64,000 nucleotides of DNA, from NCBI RefSeq assembly GCF_047501535.1, contig NZ_JAZDRJ010000014.1, positions 24,994 through 88,993 on the forward strand. Reading direction: 5' to 3'. The position numbers and the translations under genes were made by a program. This DNA comes from Yanghanlia sp047501535. GTDB lineage: Bacteria > Pseudomonadota > Gammaproteobacteria > Burkholderiales > Burkholderiaceae_B. Below, piece after piece: positions 1 through 8,088 of this stretch (positions are counted from its first letter, which is position 1; the number at the start of each line of letters is the position of its first letter). The notes below the pieces were generated by a model that did not search any database, was not told where the DNA came from, and worked only from the letters and a program-made list of their open reading frames with translations.

Positions 1-403
1 CCACCATAATGGTAGACATAAAGTGCAGCCCAGGCCCTACGCGGCGCATGCCAAACAACATCACCCCAAGAAAGCCGGCCTCTAGAAAGAAGGCCGTCAG
101 TACCTCGTAAGCCAGCAACGGCCCGGTAATGCCACCCGCAAAATCAGAAAAACCGCTCCAGTTGGTGCCGAACTGGTATGCCATCACCAGCCCCGACACC
201 ACCCCCATGCCGAAATTCACGGCGAAGATTCTTAACCAGTATTGATAGAGCGTGAGGTAGACCGGGTTGCCCGTCTTGAGCCAAAAGCCTTCAAGCACTG
301 CCAGATAGCTGGCCAAGCCAATCGTGATAGCGGGAAAGATAATATGAAAGGAAATGGTAAATGCAAACTGCAAACGTGCCAGCATCAGTGCATCCAGTTC
401 CAT
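1..403 (-). CDS. cydA: Cytochrome bd-type quinol oxidase subunit I, 5' part only
   Basis: The first 134 residues of the quinol-binding, haem-bearing subunit I of a cytochrome bd/cyanide-insensitive oxidase, an inner-membrane enzyme that reduces O2 with electrons from quinol. Visible are the N-terminal helix with a conserved His at residue 20 (the b595 ligand in this family), the FGTNW motif and the FFLEAGFLG helix with its conserved Glu. The wording is closer to the CioA (cyanide-insensitive) branch than to E. coli CydA. The start at 403 has an AAGGAG box about six bases upstream. The gene runs off the left edge, so the Q-loop that would settle CydA versus CioA is not visible. Confidence 0.9.
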   Translation of the reverse strand, partial: MELDALMLARLQFAFTISFHIIFPAITIGLASYLAVLEGFWLKTGNPVYLTLYQYWLRIFAVNFGMGVVSGLVMAYQFGTNWSGFSDFAGGITGPLLAYEVLTAFFLEAGFLGVMLFGMRRVGPGLHFMSTIMV

Positions 404-450
404 ATATGTCTCCTTGCTACTTTCCGCCCGCGTTTTGTATTGCTATATAC

Positions 451-489
451 ATAAAAACATCAGCCTCACATATTTGCAAGGCTGATGTT
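451..489 (-). terminator. Intrinsic terminator after the SYLF lipoprotein gene
   Basis: An 11-bp perfect inverted repeat (456-466 with 479-489, 12-base loop) is followed on the minus strand by a run of five T. It lies between the lipoprotein gene and cydA and would stop read-through into cydA. Two further perfect inverted repeats lie between it and the lipoprotein stop codon: 492-500/511-519 and 573-579/585-591. Neither has a T-run. Confidence 0.7.
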
Positions 490-602
490 CAGGCGGTTGG
501 GAGCATGGCGCCAACCGCCCCTAGCGAGAGCGCCCGCAGTGCGGCGCAGGCTTTCCATGCCCGGCTATGTGTCCGGCCCCTAGCGGGCCGGTTCAGCGTT
601 GC

Positions 603-1196
603 TTAAAGGTCAAGACGCTCAATCTTCGCGCCTTCCACCGATACCCCCGCCATCAAGCCCGCATTGGTTAGCGCAAATACCACCACGGGTTCTTGCATCG
701 TGCTGGTATCTACCATACCGTTCGCTCCAACATTAGCAACGGCCACGGTTGCATCCACACCCGCCGTCCAACCTGAGCTATTACGGAACTGACTTAACGC
801 TTCATCCGTCATGAAGAGAATCACGATGGCACGCGATTGCGCCCCCGCCTGCAAGCCGAACGAGCCTGACGACGTCGAGTAATAGCCGGCGTTCTGCCCG
901 CCTACCCTCAATACGCCCTTGCCATGCTCCACACCGAGAATGAAGCCGCCACTGACCGCTTCAGGAAACACCAGCACGCCTTTCGCACGCTGCACATAAT
1001 CCCGCGAACCCGGAACCTCTTGGTACAACCTTTCAAGTGTGGCATCTGCCCCGTCGTTGATTTGCGAACGCTGTTGCTGCGGGGTGGCCTGGCTATCGGG
1101 AAAAGTCGTTGTGCAGGCCGTAAACGCCAAAGCCGCCGCCCCTAGCACCAACGCCGCCCCTGCCCTACGGCAGAGCTCATACTGATTTTTCTGCAT
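603..1196 (-). CDS. SYLF (YSC84/DUF500) domain lipoprotein
   Basis: A 197-residue protein. The N-terminus is a lipoprotein signal with a hydrophobic stretch ending in a lipobox-like A-F-T-A-C around residue 27, so an outer-membrane or periplasmic lipoprotein is expected. The rest matches the SYLF domain: the AKGVLVFPEAVSGGFILG and GFQAG-like segments (here SGSFGLQAG) and the C-terminal AGLMAGVSVEG are typical. In eukaryotes SYLF domains bind phosphoinositides; the bacterial role is unknown. The start at 1196 is chosen because it gives the signal peptide and has a GGAG box; an in-frame extension to 1400 lacks both. Likely alone in its transcript. Confidence 0.85.
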   Translation of the reverse strand: MQKNQYELCRRAGAALVLGAAALAFTACTTTFPDSQATPQQQRSQINDGADATLERLYQEVPGSRDYVQRAKGVLVFPEAVSGGFILGVEHGKGVLRVGGQNAGYYSTSSGSFGLQAGAQSRAIVILFMTDEALSQFRNSSGWTAGVDATVAVANVGANGMVDTSTMQEPVVVFALTNAGLMAGVSVEGAKIERLDL

Positions 1197-1260
1197 GGTT
1201 TGTTCTCCAAGTATGGGTGTGATCCGTACTAGCAAGCGACGTGCCACCGCCACGGATTCC

Positions 1261-1476
1261 CTAGCCCGCCCTGGATTGCGGAGATTTTTGCAGCTCAAAA
1301 TCTTCCAATGCTTGCGCCCCGGCGCGCTTCGCTTCTTCTTCCGTCGCAAACAGCTGTGTAGAACGCTGGGTCTGCGGCATCGTACTGACGGTGGTATCAA
1401 TCGCCGTGATGACCCATTGATACTGACCGCTAGGCATGCGTTCAGTGGTGAGGACGGCTTTCAAAGGTTCCGACAT
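1261..1476 (-). CDS. Small hypothetical protein (71 aa)
   Basis: A short soluble protein without signal peptide or membrane segment. The start at 1476 is preceded by a strong AAGGAGAT box. The centre reads as an extended region (GQYQWVITAID), followed by a likely helix rich in Glu and Ala (EEEAKRAGAQALEDFE). I do not recognise a family. The 64-base gap to the SYLF lipoprotein gene, on the same strand, makes co-transcription possible. It is supported mainly by the ribosome-binding site and by a sensible composition. Confidence 0.6.
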   Translation of the reverse strand: MSEPLKAVLTTERMPSGQYQWVITAIDTTVSTMPQTQRSTQLFATEEEAKRAGAQALEDFELQKSPQSRAG

Positions 1477-1676
1477 CGCTATCTCCTTGGTTTCAATGAG
1501 GATGTCGTACGGGTGCAAGAAGAGTGCCTGTAATGGGCAATCGTGAGCTTGGCCGCGTCGATCCGTGAGAGCTGCGCGGCTTACACACACACCGTTTTCA
1601 GGGACAAATCCCGATTGGCTGATCACCTGCGTCGAGGCACGATGTAACTAAACAAGACGGAGTGGGGGAAGTAACG

Positions 1677-2000
1677 ATGCGAGTGGCAGTAGCGAGCATA
1701 TGCAGCGCCCTACTCATCCTTGCCTTACCAGCGGTAGCCCAGCGCGCACCGTGCTCGGGAAAGAAAGGCGGCATCTCGCACTGCGAGGGTGAGGTATTCG
1801 TCTGTAATGATGGGTCTGCCAGTGGCAGCAAGCGATCATGCCCCGACTATTTGGGTGGTGGTCGCCGCACGGTAGAGCCAGCCAATCCGGCAGCATCGAG
1901 TGGAAGCTGCTCTTGTGCAAGTGGGACGTACTGCACCGGCCCCCGTGGGGGCAAGTACTGCATTACCAGTACGGGGAGTAAGCGGTATGCGAGAAAGTAG
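1677..2000 (+). CDS. Small secreted cysteine-rich protein
   Basis: A 107-residue product with a clear Sec signal peptide (hydrophobic core followed by LPAVA, cleavage likely just before Gln-Arg-Ala). The mature part holds eight cysteines, suggesting up to four disulfides in the periplasm or outside the cell. The C-terminal TGPRGGKYCITSTGSKRY resembles a short basic motif seen in some phage- and nuclease-associated proteins, but I cannot name a function. The ATG at 1677 follows a GGGGAA box; a GTG at 1662 is possible in frame but less likely. An imperfect 12-bp inverted repeat follows at 2033-2063. Confidence 0.65.
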   Translation: MRVAVASICSALLILALPAVAQRAPCSGKKGGISHCEGEVFVCNDGSASGSKRSCPDYLGGGRRTVEPANPAASSGSCSCASGTYCTGPRGGKYCITSTGSKRYARK

Positions 2001-2032
2001 CGAACTTGGGCAGACCGCACTAGCTGATGCAG

Positions 2033-2063
2033 ATAGTCCCCACTAACAACAAGTGAGGACTAT
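2033..2063. repeat. Imperfect inverted repeat downstream of the Cys-rich gene
   Basis: A 12-base arm at 2033-2044 pairs with 2052-2063 with one mismatch across a 7-base loop. It lies about 33 bases after the stop codon of the secreted protein and could be the 3' hairpin of that transcript, although no T-run follows. Confidence 0.4.
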
Positions 2064-2141
2064 GCTCCGAGCGCTACACACGCTCAAGGTGTGGTGACCG
2101 GACGTTTACCTTGGCCACCATAGTGACACCAGAGATTAACT

Positions 2142-2303
2142 CTAGCGGTGGCGCTTTCCGGGGTTTTTCTTGTGGTGGGTATGCGCGCCACGCTCCTTGC
2201 TTACTCGTTGGCCGCCACCTTGGCGGGTAAGCGTCATGCCCTTGGGAGCGACGGGAGGGGGAGTACGCTTACGATCGGCTTCAGTAAAGATTTTGGTGCC
2301 CAT
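2142..2303 (-). CDS. Possible small basic protein (53 aa)
   Basis: A very basic, Gly/Pro/His-rich short protein ending in HHKKNPGKRHR. The ATG at 2303 has a weak GAGAGA box eight bases upstream. It has no signal peptide, no hydrophobic segment and no family I recognise. The reading frame is clean, but its length and composition do not exclude a chance open frame; an in-frame longer start at 2348 lacks a ribosome-binding site. Confidence 0.35.
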   Translation of the reverse strand: MGTKIFTEADRKRTPPPVAPKGMTLTRQGGGQRVSKERGAHTHHKKNPGKRHR

Positions 2304-2522
2304 GAAAATATCTCTCAAAATTATGTGGAGCTTGAGATTGTCACACATTCGCTCGTTTTATTCTTGGCAGGAGAAACGGGCGGAGGATATGAGTGCTGGC
2401 AGTACCCCTGCGCTGCGGTCTGTTCGCGGCGCAGGAGCATCAGCGAAGCGGCGGCGCCCCGTCTGGCACCCAACTACAGCGCCCACCGGAGCCTGGCCCT
2501 GAAAGACGGGTGGGTCTGGACC

Positions 2523-2939
2523 CTACTCAGTCCAGTCGGGGTTCCACACGACCTCCCAAACGTGGCCGTCTGGATCTTGGAAGTAGCCTGCGTATCCACC
2601 CCAAAAGGTATCGCACGCAGCTTTAATGACATGCGCGCCAGCGCTTTCAGCGAGCTGCATAACTGCATCGACTTCTGACCTTGACGCCACGTTATGACCG
2701 AGCGTCATTTCCGTTGCGCACGGTGCTGTAAGCGGCAGGCCAGTGTCATGCGCAATGCTCGAACGCGGCCAAAGCGCCAAACGTAGGCCGGGCTGCAGAT
2801 CAATGAAGGCTACAGCGCCGTTGTCGAACTTCTCGCCGACGATGCCATCAGTCTTAAAACCCAAGCCATCCCGGTAGAAGCGTAACGATCTTCCTAGGTC
2901 GTCGACACCTACTGTGATGACCGTAATACGTGGCTGCAT
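2523..2939 (-). CDS. VOC-fold (glyoxalase/bleomycin-resistance/dioxygenase) protein
   Basis: 138 residues built of two beta-alpha-beta-beta-beta modules. The first opens with the ITVGVDDLGRSLRFYRDGLGF signature; the second ends with YFQDPDGHVWEVVWNP, where the Glu would be a metal ligand in active members. Such proteins are small cytoplasmic metalloenzymes or binding proteins with varied substrates, so no specific reaction can be given. It is a single-gene unit next to the integrase remnant and may belong to the former mobile region. Confidence 0.85.
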   Translation of the reverse strand: MQPRITVITVGVDDLGRSLRFYRDGLGFKTDGIVGEKFDNGAVAFIDLQPGLRLALWPRSSIAHDTGLPLTAPCATEMTLGHNVASRSEVDAVMQLAESAGAHVIKAACDTFWGGYAGYFQDPDGHVWEVVWNPDWTE

Positions 2940-3010
2940 AGCAGAGTCCTCAGTTATTTACTTCTGAAATATAACGCCGCTCACCCATCAACGGCCCAGA
3001 CTGCGGCCTC

Positions 3011-3595
3011 TTGCCCCCATCGCCATACAGACAGCGCAGCCCTGATTCTAGATTCAGGGAGGACGGCTTATGGGTTGTGGGATACGTCGCAGCGGCCATG
3101 CGTGAAGATGAGCTCCTAAGCTTGCTTCCTGCGGACGTTGACCTGGAACGCGCTACAGCCTGGGTCCGCGCCGAGCACGCGAAATCAGGCTATGCCCGCT
3201 CAGTCCCGCTGAATCGTGATGCCATGGATGTTCTAGAGCGCCGCTTGAAAACTGCCGTGACGTACGTATTTGAACGACCGCCAAGCAAGACCGCTTTACC
3301 CATCAAGATCGGACAGATTGATGATCGAGATTTGAGGCGAGCTTGCGATGCCATCGGAATCAAAGATTTTCGCTTCCATGACTTTCGACACACCTGGGCA
3401 AGCTGGCACGTACAGGCCGGTACGCCGCTCATGGTGCTAAAGGAGCTTGGAGGATGGGAGACTGTGGAGATGGTGCAGAAATATGCACACCTAGCTCAAA
3501 GCCATCTGGCGCAGTACGTTTCCAATGTCACGTTTACGGCACGTTTGGAGCCAGAAGAAGAAACGCCACCGTGCGGGGTGGCGTTAACTGCTTGA
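3011..3595 (+). pseudogene. Truncated tyrosine recombinase (integrase) catalytic domain
   Basis: From about residue 20 the frame matches the catalytic domain of phage/island integrases. The active-site set is present: Arg31 (in AAMREDEL), Lys58, His123 and Arg126 (HDFRH), Trp149 (LGGW) and Tyr158 (VQKYAHL). The SAM-like arm-binding and core-binding N-terminal half (normally 150-200 residues) is missing, and no good start codon with a ribosome-binding site precedes the homology. It is therefore treated as a remnant. Its 3' end lies 16 bases from the 3' end of tRNA-Lys, the classic arrangement of an integrase beside its attachment site. Confidence 0.8.
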
Positions 3596-3611
3596 TTTTC
3601 AAACGATATTT

Positions 3612-3687
3612 TGGTGGGCCGTGAAGGATTCGAACCTTCGACCAACGGATTAAGAGTCCGCTGCTCTACCAACTGAGCTAACGGCCC
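3612..3687 (-). tRNA. tRNA-Lys(CUU)
   Basis: A 76-base cloverleaf on the minus strand. It has a 7-bp acceptor stem, a GCTC/GAGC D stem, an anticodon loop CTCTTAA with anticodon CTT, a T stem GAAGG/CCTTC with loop TTCGAAT, and an encoded CCA end. It reads AAG (Lys) codons. The integrase remnant adjoins its 3' end, suggesting past use as an integration site. Confidence 0.96.
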
Positions 3688-3771
3688 GGCACCGCTTGAA
3701 AGATCGCTATTCTATACCGGCGAAAAATTCGCTGTCAACAGAATTTTCAGAAAATATTTTAGAAAATTCGC

Positions 3772-5148
3772 TTAGATCTTTTCTGCCAGTTCCACAGCCA
3801 GACCGACATAGCTGCGCGGCGTCATGGCCAGCAGCCTTGCCTTGGGTTCGGCGGGGAGATCCAGCCCCTGAATGAACTCGCTCAGCCCCTCTTGGGTAAT
3901 GCCCTTGCCACGCGTCAATTCTTTCAGCTGTTCATAGGGTTGTGGCAGCCCGTAGCGACGCATAACGGTTTGTACGGGTTCCGCCAGTACTTCCCAGCAG
4001 GCGTCAATGTCGGCGTCGATGGCGGAGGCGTTGAGCTCCAGTTTACCCAGGCCACGCATGCAGGCGTCGTAAGCTACGACGCAGTAGCCCAGACCCACGC
4101 CCAGATTGCGCAGCACGGTGGAGTCGGTAAGGTCGCGTTGGAAGCGGGAAATCGGCAGTTTTTCGGCCAGATGTCCCAACACGGCGTTGGCCAGCCCCAG
4201 ATTGCCTTCTGAGTTTTCGAAATCAATTGGGTTGACCTTGTGCGGCATGGTGGAAGAACCGACCTCGCCTTCTTTGAGACGCTGCTTGAAGTAGCCCAGA
4301 GAAATGTAGCCCCAGATATCGCGGTTCAAATCCAGCAAAATGGTGTTTGCACGGGCTACGGCGTCAAACAATTGCGCCATCCAGTCGTGCGGCTCAATCT
4401 GAATGGTGTGCTCGTTTTGCGTGAGGCCCAGGCGCTGCAGCACATTCTTGCTGAAAGCGGGCCAATCGATCTCCGGATAGGCGCTTAAGTGGGCGTTGTA
4501 GTTACCTGTTGCACCATTCATTTTCGCCAACGGTTCCACCGCGGCAATGCTATCGATGGCGCGCTCCAAGCGCGCGGCGAAGTTGGCGAATTCTTTGCCC
4601 AATGTGGTGGGGCTGGCCGGCTGGCCGTGCGTACGCGACAACAGGGGCTGCTGCGCGAACTGGCGCGCAAACATCTTCAGGGTGTCGTTCAGCTTGTTTA
4701 GCTGCGGCAGAATGGCCTGCTCACGAGCTCGACCCAACATCAGGGCATGCGACGTGTTGTTAATGTCTTCGGATGTGCAGGCGAAGTGAATGAACTCGGC
4801 TGCGCGGTCAAGCTCAGGGTGGCCGGCCACCTGTTCTTTCAGCCAATATTCAACGGCCTTTACATCGTGATTGGTGGTCTTTTCGATTTCCTTGATCCGC
4901 GCGGCATCACTTTCAGAAAAGTTTTTGACAATATCTTCCAGCTTTTGCTTCGCGGCCTCCGAGAATGCAGGTAATTCGGGAAGGCCTGCGTCAGCAAGCC
5001 CCAACAGCCAGGCAACTTCGACTTCCACACGATGCGCCATAAAAGCGGCTTCAGATAATGTGCTGCGCAGCACATCTACTCTACCGGCGTAACGGCCATC
5101 AAGGGGAGAAAGCGCATTTAAAGAGGTCAGTTGAGGGGAAACTTGCAT
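3772..5148 (-). CDS. purB: Adenylosuccinate lyase
   Basis: 458 residues, close to the 456 of E. coli PurB and similar along the whole length. The enzyme acts twice in purine synthesis, releasing fumarate from SAICAR and from adenylosuccinate. Diagnostic segments are SPLDGRYAGRVDVLRSTLSE at the N-terminus, TTNHDVKAVEY, the SRTHGQPASPTTLGKE helix with its catalytic His, and the fumarase/lyase-superfamily signature GSSTMPHKVNP near residue 295 with the catalytic Ser. No strong ribosome-binding site is visible before the ATG at 5148, but the family alignment supports this start. Confidence 0.97.
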   Translation of the reverse strand: MQVSPQLTSLNALSPLDGRYAGRVDVLRSTLSEAAFMAHRVEVEVAWLLGLADAGLPELPAFSEAAKQKLEDIVKNFSESDAARIKEIEKTTNHDVKAVEYWLKEQVAGHPELDRAAEFIHFACTSEDINNTSHALMLGRAREQAILPQLNKLNDTLKMFARQFAQQPLLSRTHGQPASPTTLGKEFANFAARLERAIDSIAAVEPLAKMNGATGNYNAHLSAYPEIDWPAFSKNVLQRLGLTQNEHTIQIEPHDWMAQLFDAVARANTILLDLNRDIWGYISLGYFKQRLKEGEVGSSTMPHKVNPIDFENSEGNLGLANAVLGHLAEKLPISRFQRDLTDSTVLRNLGVGLGYCVVAYDACMRGLGKLELNASAIDADIDACWEVLAEPVQTVMRRYGLPQPYEQLKELTRGKGITQEGLSEFIQGLDLPAEPKARLLAMTPRSYVGLAVELAEKI

Positions 5149-5293
5149 GAGAAAAGATCAATAAATTGAAAAACCCGATACGGGCCGAAACAGCCGAATT
5201 CTACCATCGCCCCCTTTAGATCGTTGTTTTAACGCATCATTCACAAGGGGCGCCCTGCTATACTCTGGCCGCCCCCAACCCTACAACGTTGCC

Positions 5294-5911
5294 ATGAAAC
5301 TTATTGGTTCGTTAACCAGCCCTTACGTTCGAAAAACTCGTGTTGTACTAGCGGAAAAAAAACTGGAATACGAGTTTGTTCTTGAGGATGTCTGGGCTCA
5401 AGACTCGACTATCCAGCAGTACAACCCGCTAGGTAAAATTCCATGCCTGATCATGGACGATGGGGGCGCACTGTTCGATTCCCGAGTGATCGTGGAATAC
5501 CTTGACACCCTGTCTCCCGTTGGCCGCTTGCTGCCACAGCAAGGTCGCGAACGTGCTGCTATCAAGTGCTGGGAAGCGATTGCCGATGGCGTGCTCGACG
5601 CTGCAATTGCCATTTTCATTGAAAACAACCGCCGCGAACCGCAGTTCCGCAGCCAGGCATGGATAGACCGCCAGCAAGGCAAAATAGATGCTGCGCTCGA
5701 CCACATGAATCGCTCTCTGGAAGATCAGCCCGCATTCTGTACCGGTGTGAATTTCAGCTTGGCCGATGTCGCCGTGGGTTGTGCACTAGGTTATCTGGAC
5801 CTGCGTTTTGAAGAACTGGCTTGGCGCCAGCGCTACCCCAACCTGCAAAGGCTGGAAGAAAAGCTGCGCACCCGGGTGTCCTTTACTAGTACTGCGCCCT
5901 CCCGCCGCTAA
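5294..5911 (+). CDS. Glutathione S-transferase, YibF-like
   Basis: 205 residues with an N-terminal thioredoxin-fold domain (about 1-80: LTSPYVRKTRVVLAEK, NPLGKIPCL with the cis-Pro, DSRVIVEYLD) and an all-helical C-terminal domain (NFSLADVAVGCALGYLD with the conserved N-capping Asp). The order and wording match E. coli YibF, a cytosolic member of unknown physiological substrate. It is transcribed alone, divergent from purB, and is followed by a strong intrinsic terminator. Confidence 0.9.
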   Translation: MKLIGSLTSPYVRKTRVVLAEKKLEYEFVLEDVWAQDSTIQQYNPLGKIPCLIMDDGGALFDSRVIVEYLDTLSPVGRLLPQQGRERAAIKCWEAIADGVLDAAIAIFIENNRREPQFRSQAWIDRQQGKIDAALDHMNRSLEDQPAFCTGVNFSLADVAVGCALGYLDLRFEELAWRQRYPNLQRLEEKLRTRVSFTSTAPSRR

Positions 5912-5942
5912 ACAAGCGGGTAATGCAGTTCACCCAGGCTAT

Positions 5943-5978
5943 ATAGCTCCGGCTTACACCCCGGAGCTATTCTTTTTT
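5943..5978 (+). terminator. Intrinsic terminator of the GST gene
   Basis: A 10-bp perfect stem (5943-5952 with 5961-5970, 8-base loop) is followed directly by TCTTTTTT. It lies about 30 bases after the GST stop codon. Confidence 0.9.
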
Positions 5979-6069
5979 GAAGACGCCGATAAGTGCTGAT
6001 GAAAACGCCGTTTACCACCGGCACTGCTCGTCGGCTGAAATGCTTTAAGACATTCCAGCCGGCAAGCTC

Positions 6070-6888
6070 TTACGCGCCAAACGCATTCACCGCCCTGAAC
6101 AGCATATAAAGCGCCAAGGCGAATAGAAGGAATGCAAACACACGCTTCAGTGTGGCCACGGGCAGACTGTGTGCACACTTAGCGCCTACAGGCGCCATCA
6201 GCATACTGACCACCACTATGCCCAGCAGGGTGGGCACGTGAATATAGCCAAACATGCCGGGCACGCCGGTGTCGATGGACTGCCCCGACACCACATACCC
6301 CACGCTATTGGCTAGAGCGATGAAAAAGCCCAGAGCAGCGGAACTGGCTACAGCGTTATGAATCGGCACATTACCGCGCACCATAAAGGGTACGGAAAGG
6401 AAGCCGCCGCCCGCACCGACGAGCCCGGACACAAAACCGATCACTACCCCCATGGCCGACGTGCCCACCTTACCAGGCATGCTGCGTTCGGCAGCAGGCG
6501 GCTTCCCCCACATCATGCGGGCGCCCGAATAGGCCACAAAACCGGAAAACACCAAGGCCAGCCATGCAGGGTCGATGAAGGAAAACACAGCGCCGCCTGA
6601 CAGCAGCCCACCCACGATAATACCCGGCACCAGCATCGCCACGATATCCCAGCGGATGGCGCCTTTGCGGTGATGCGCCCGCATGCTGGAAATAGACGTG
6701 AACAATATGGTGCTCATGGAGGTGGCGATGGCGGTATGCACCATGAGATCTTGGGGCAAGCCTACCAAGGGAAACAGCATAATCATGAAAGGCACGAGAA
6801 TCATGCCGCCGCCAATTCCAAGCAAGCCTGCGGCAAAGCCGCCGAATGCGCCCAGCAGCATCAGGCTGCCCAGATAGAAAAAACTCAT
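6070..6888 (-). CDS. TauE/SafE-family sulfite/organosulfur exporter
   Basis: 272 residues, almost entirely hydrophobic, with eight or nine membrane spans. It shows the two internal repeats typical of the family, each with a Gly-rich signature: AGLLGIGGGMILVPF near residue 21 and SGLVGAGGGFLSVPF near residue 158. Members export sulfite, sulfoacetate or related anions across the inner membrane; the substrate here is not determined. It begins 18 bases after the mnmA stop codon and is probably co-transcribed with it. Confidence 0.9.
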   Translation of the reverse strand: MSFFYLGSLMLLGAFGGFAAGLLGIGGGMILVPFMIMLFPLVGLPQDLMVHTAIATSMSTILFTSISSMRAHHRKGAIRWDIVAMLVPGIIVGGLLSGGAVFSFIDPAWLALVFSGFVAYSGARMMWGKPPAAERSMPGKVGTSAMGVVIGFVSGLVGAGGGFLSVPFMVRGNVPIHNAVASSAALGFFIALANSVGYVVSGQSIDTGVPGMFGYIHVPTLLGIVVVSMLMAPVGAKCAHSLPVATLKRVFAFLLFALALYMLFRAVNAFGA

Positions 6889-6906
6889 GCTTGTCGTGTT
6901 CCGTAA

Positions 6907-8022
6907 CTAAACGATGATGCCGCCGCCCAGGCAAATGTCGCCATCGTAAAGCACGGCGGATTGCCCGGGTGTGACAGCCCATTGGGGGTCGTTGAAAATC
7001 AGACTGAAAGAATTGTCTTCTGCTTGCCCCAACGTGCAAGAGGCATCTGCCTGCCGGTAACGGGTTTTGGCGGCGTATTCGCCCTGATGTGGGGGGTAAC
7101 CGGCTATCCAGCTGGCATCCGTCGCGGTGAGCTCTTTAGAAAGCAGCCAGGGGTGGTCGTGGCCCTGCACGACGTACAGGGTATTGCTTGCCATATCCTT
7201 GCGTGCGGCATACCAGGCATCCGCTGTGCCGTCGGCGCGCTGCTGGCCTTTTACGCCGCCGATACCCAGCCCCTTGCGCTGACCAAGGGTGTGGAAAGCC
7301 AGCCCCTGGTGTTGGCCCAGCACCTGCCCTTCGGGCGTTTTGATAGGGCCGGGCTTAGTCGGCAGATAGCGATTGAGGAATTCGCGGAATGGGCGCTCAC
7401 CAATAAAGCAAATGCCAGTGGAATCTTTCTTGGTGGCATTGGGTAAGCCAAGCTCTGCTGCAATGCGTCGCACTTCCGTTTTAGGCAGCTCCCCCAAGGG
7501 AAAACGTGTGCGCGATAACTGGGCCTGGTTCAGGCGGTGCAGAAAATAGCTTTGATCCTTGCTGGAATCCACCCCTTTTAGCAACTGGAATTCACGCTGA
7601 CCATTGTGTTCGACTTCGCGCACGCGGGCGTAGTGACCGGTAGCGATAAGATCCGCTCCAAGGGTCATGGCATGATCGAGAAACGCCTTGAACTTGATTT
7701 CGGCGTTGCAGAGAACATCTGGGTTAGGGGTACGGCCGGCGGAATACTCGCGCAGGAATTCCGCAAAGACGCGGTCTTTGTAGTCTGCCGCGAAGTTGAC
7801 GGCCTCAATATCTACACCGATGACGTCGGCCACGCTGGCCGCGTCGAGCCAGTCTTGGCGGGAAGAGCAATATTCGCTGTCATCGTCGTCCTCCCAGTTC
7901 TTCATGAACAGGCCAAGGACGTCATAACCTTGCTGTTTGAGCAGCCAGGCCGTTACGGAAGAGTCGACACCGCCGGACATGCCAACAACGATGCGCCCTT
8001 TTTTCTGAGAGAGTTCGGACAT
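6907..8022 (-). CDS. mnmA: tRNA-specific 2-thiouridylase MnmA
   Basis: 371 residues. MnmA adenylates and thiolates uridine 34 of tRNA-Lys, -Glu and -Gln. Seen are the PP-loop GMSGGVDSS (residues 14-22), the first catalytic Cys in NPDVLCNAEIKF (about 105), the second in STGICFIGERPF (about 204), and a C-terminal beta-barrel domain with HTLGQRKGLGIGG. Both Cys residues needed for persulfide relay are present. It is the first gene of a probable two-gene unit with the TauE/SafE exporter. Confidence 0.97.
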   Translation of the reverse strand: MSELSQKKGRIVVGMSGGVDSSVTAWLLKQQGYDVLGLFMKNWEDDDDSEYCSSRQDWLDAASVADVIGVDIEAVNFAADYKDRVFAEFLREYSAGRTPNPDVLCNAEIKFKAFLDHAMTLGADLIATGHYARVREVEHNGQREFQLLKGVDSSKDQSYFLHRLNQAQLSRTRFPLGELPKTEVRRIAAELGLPNATKKDSTGICFIGERPFREFLNRYLPTKPGPIKTPEGQVLGQHQGLAFHTLGQRKGLGIGGVKGQQRADGTADAWYAARKDMASNTLYVVQGHDHPWLLSKELTATDASWIAGYPPHQGEYAAKTRYRQADASCTLGQAEDNSFSLIFNDPQWAVTPGQSAVLYDGDICLGGGIIV

Positions 8023-8088
8023 CCCAACATTGTAGCCGGGTAATTCTGTTCAAAACTCTCTGTGTTGAGCTGGATTCGCGTACAACAA

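Noticed and set aside
1197..1400. N-terminal extension of the SYLF lipoprotein to 1400
   Set aside because: It would bury the lipoprotein signal peptide and overlaps the coding region of the 71-residue gene; the ATG at 1196 has a ribosome-binding site.
2390..2502. 37-codon plus-strand frame after a GGAGG-like box
   Set aside because: Basic low-complexity composition, no recognisable family and no neighbouring partner; the ribosome-binding site alone is not enough.
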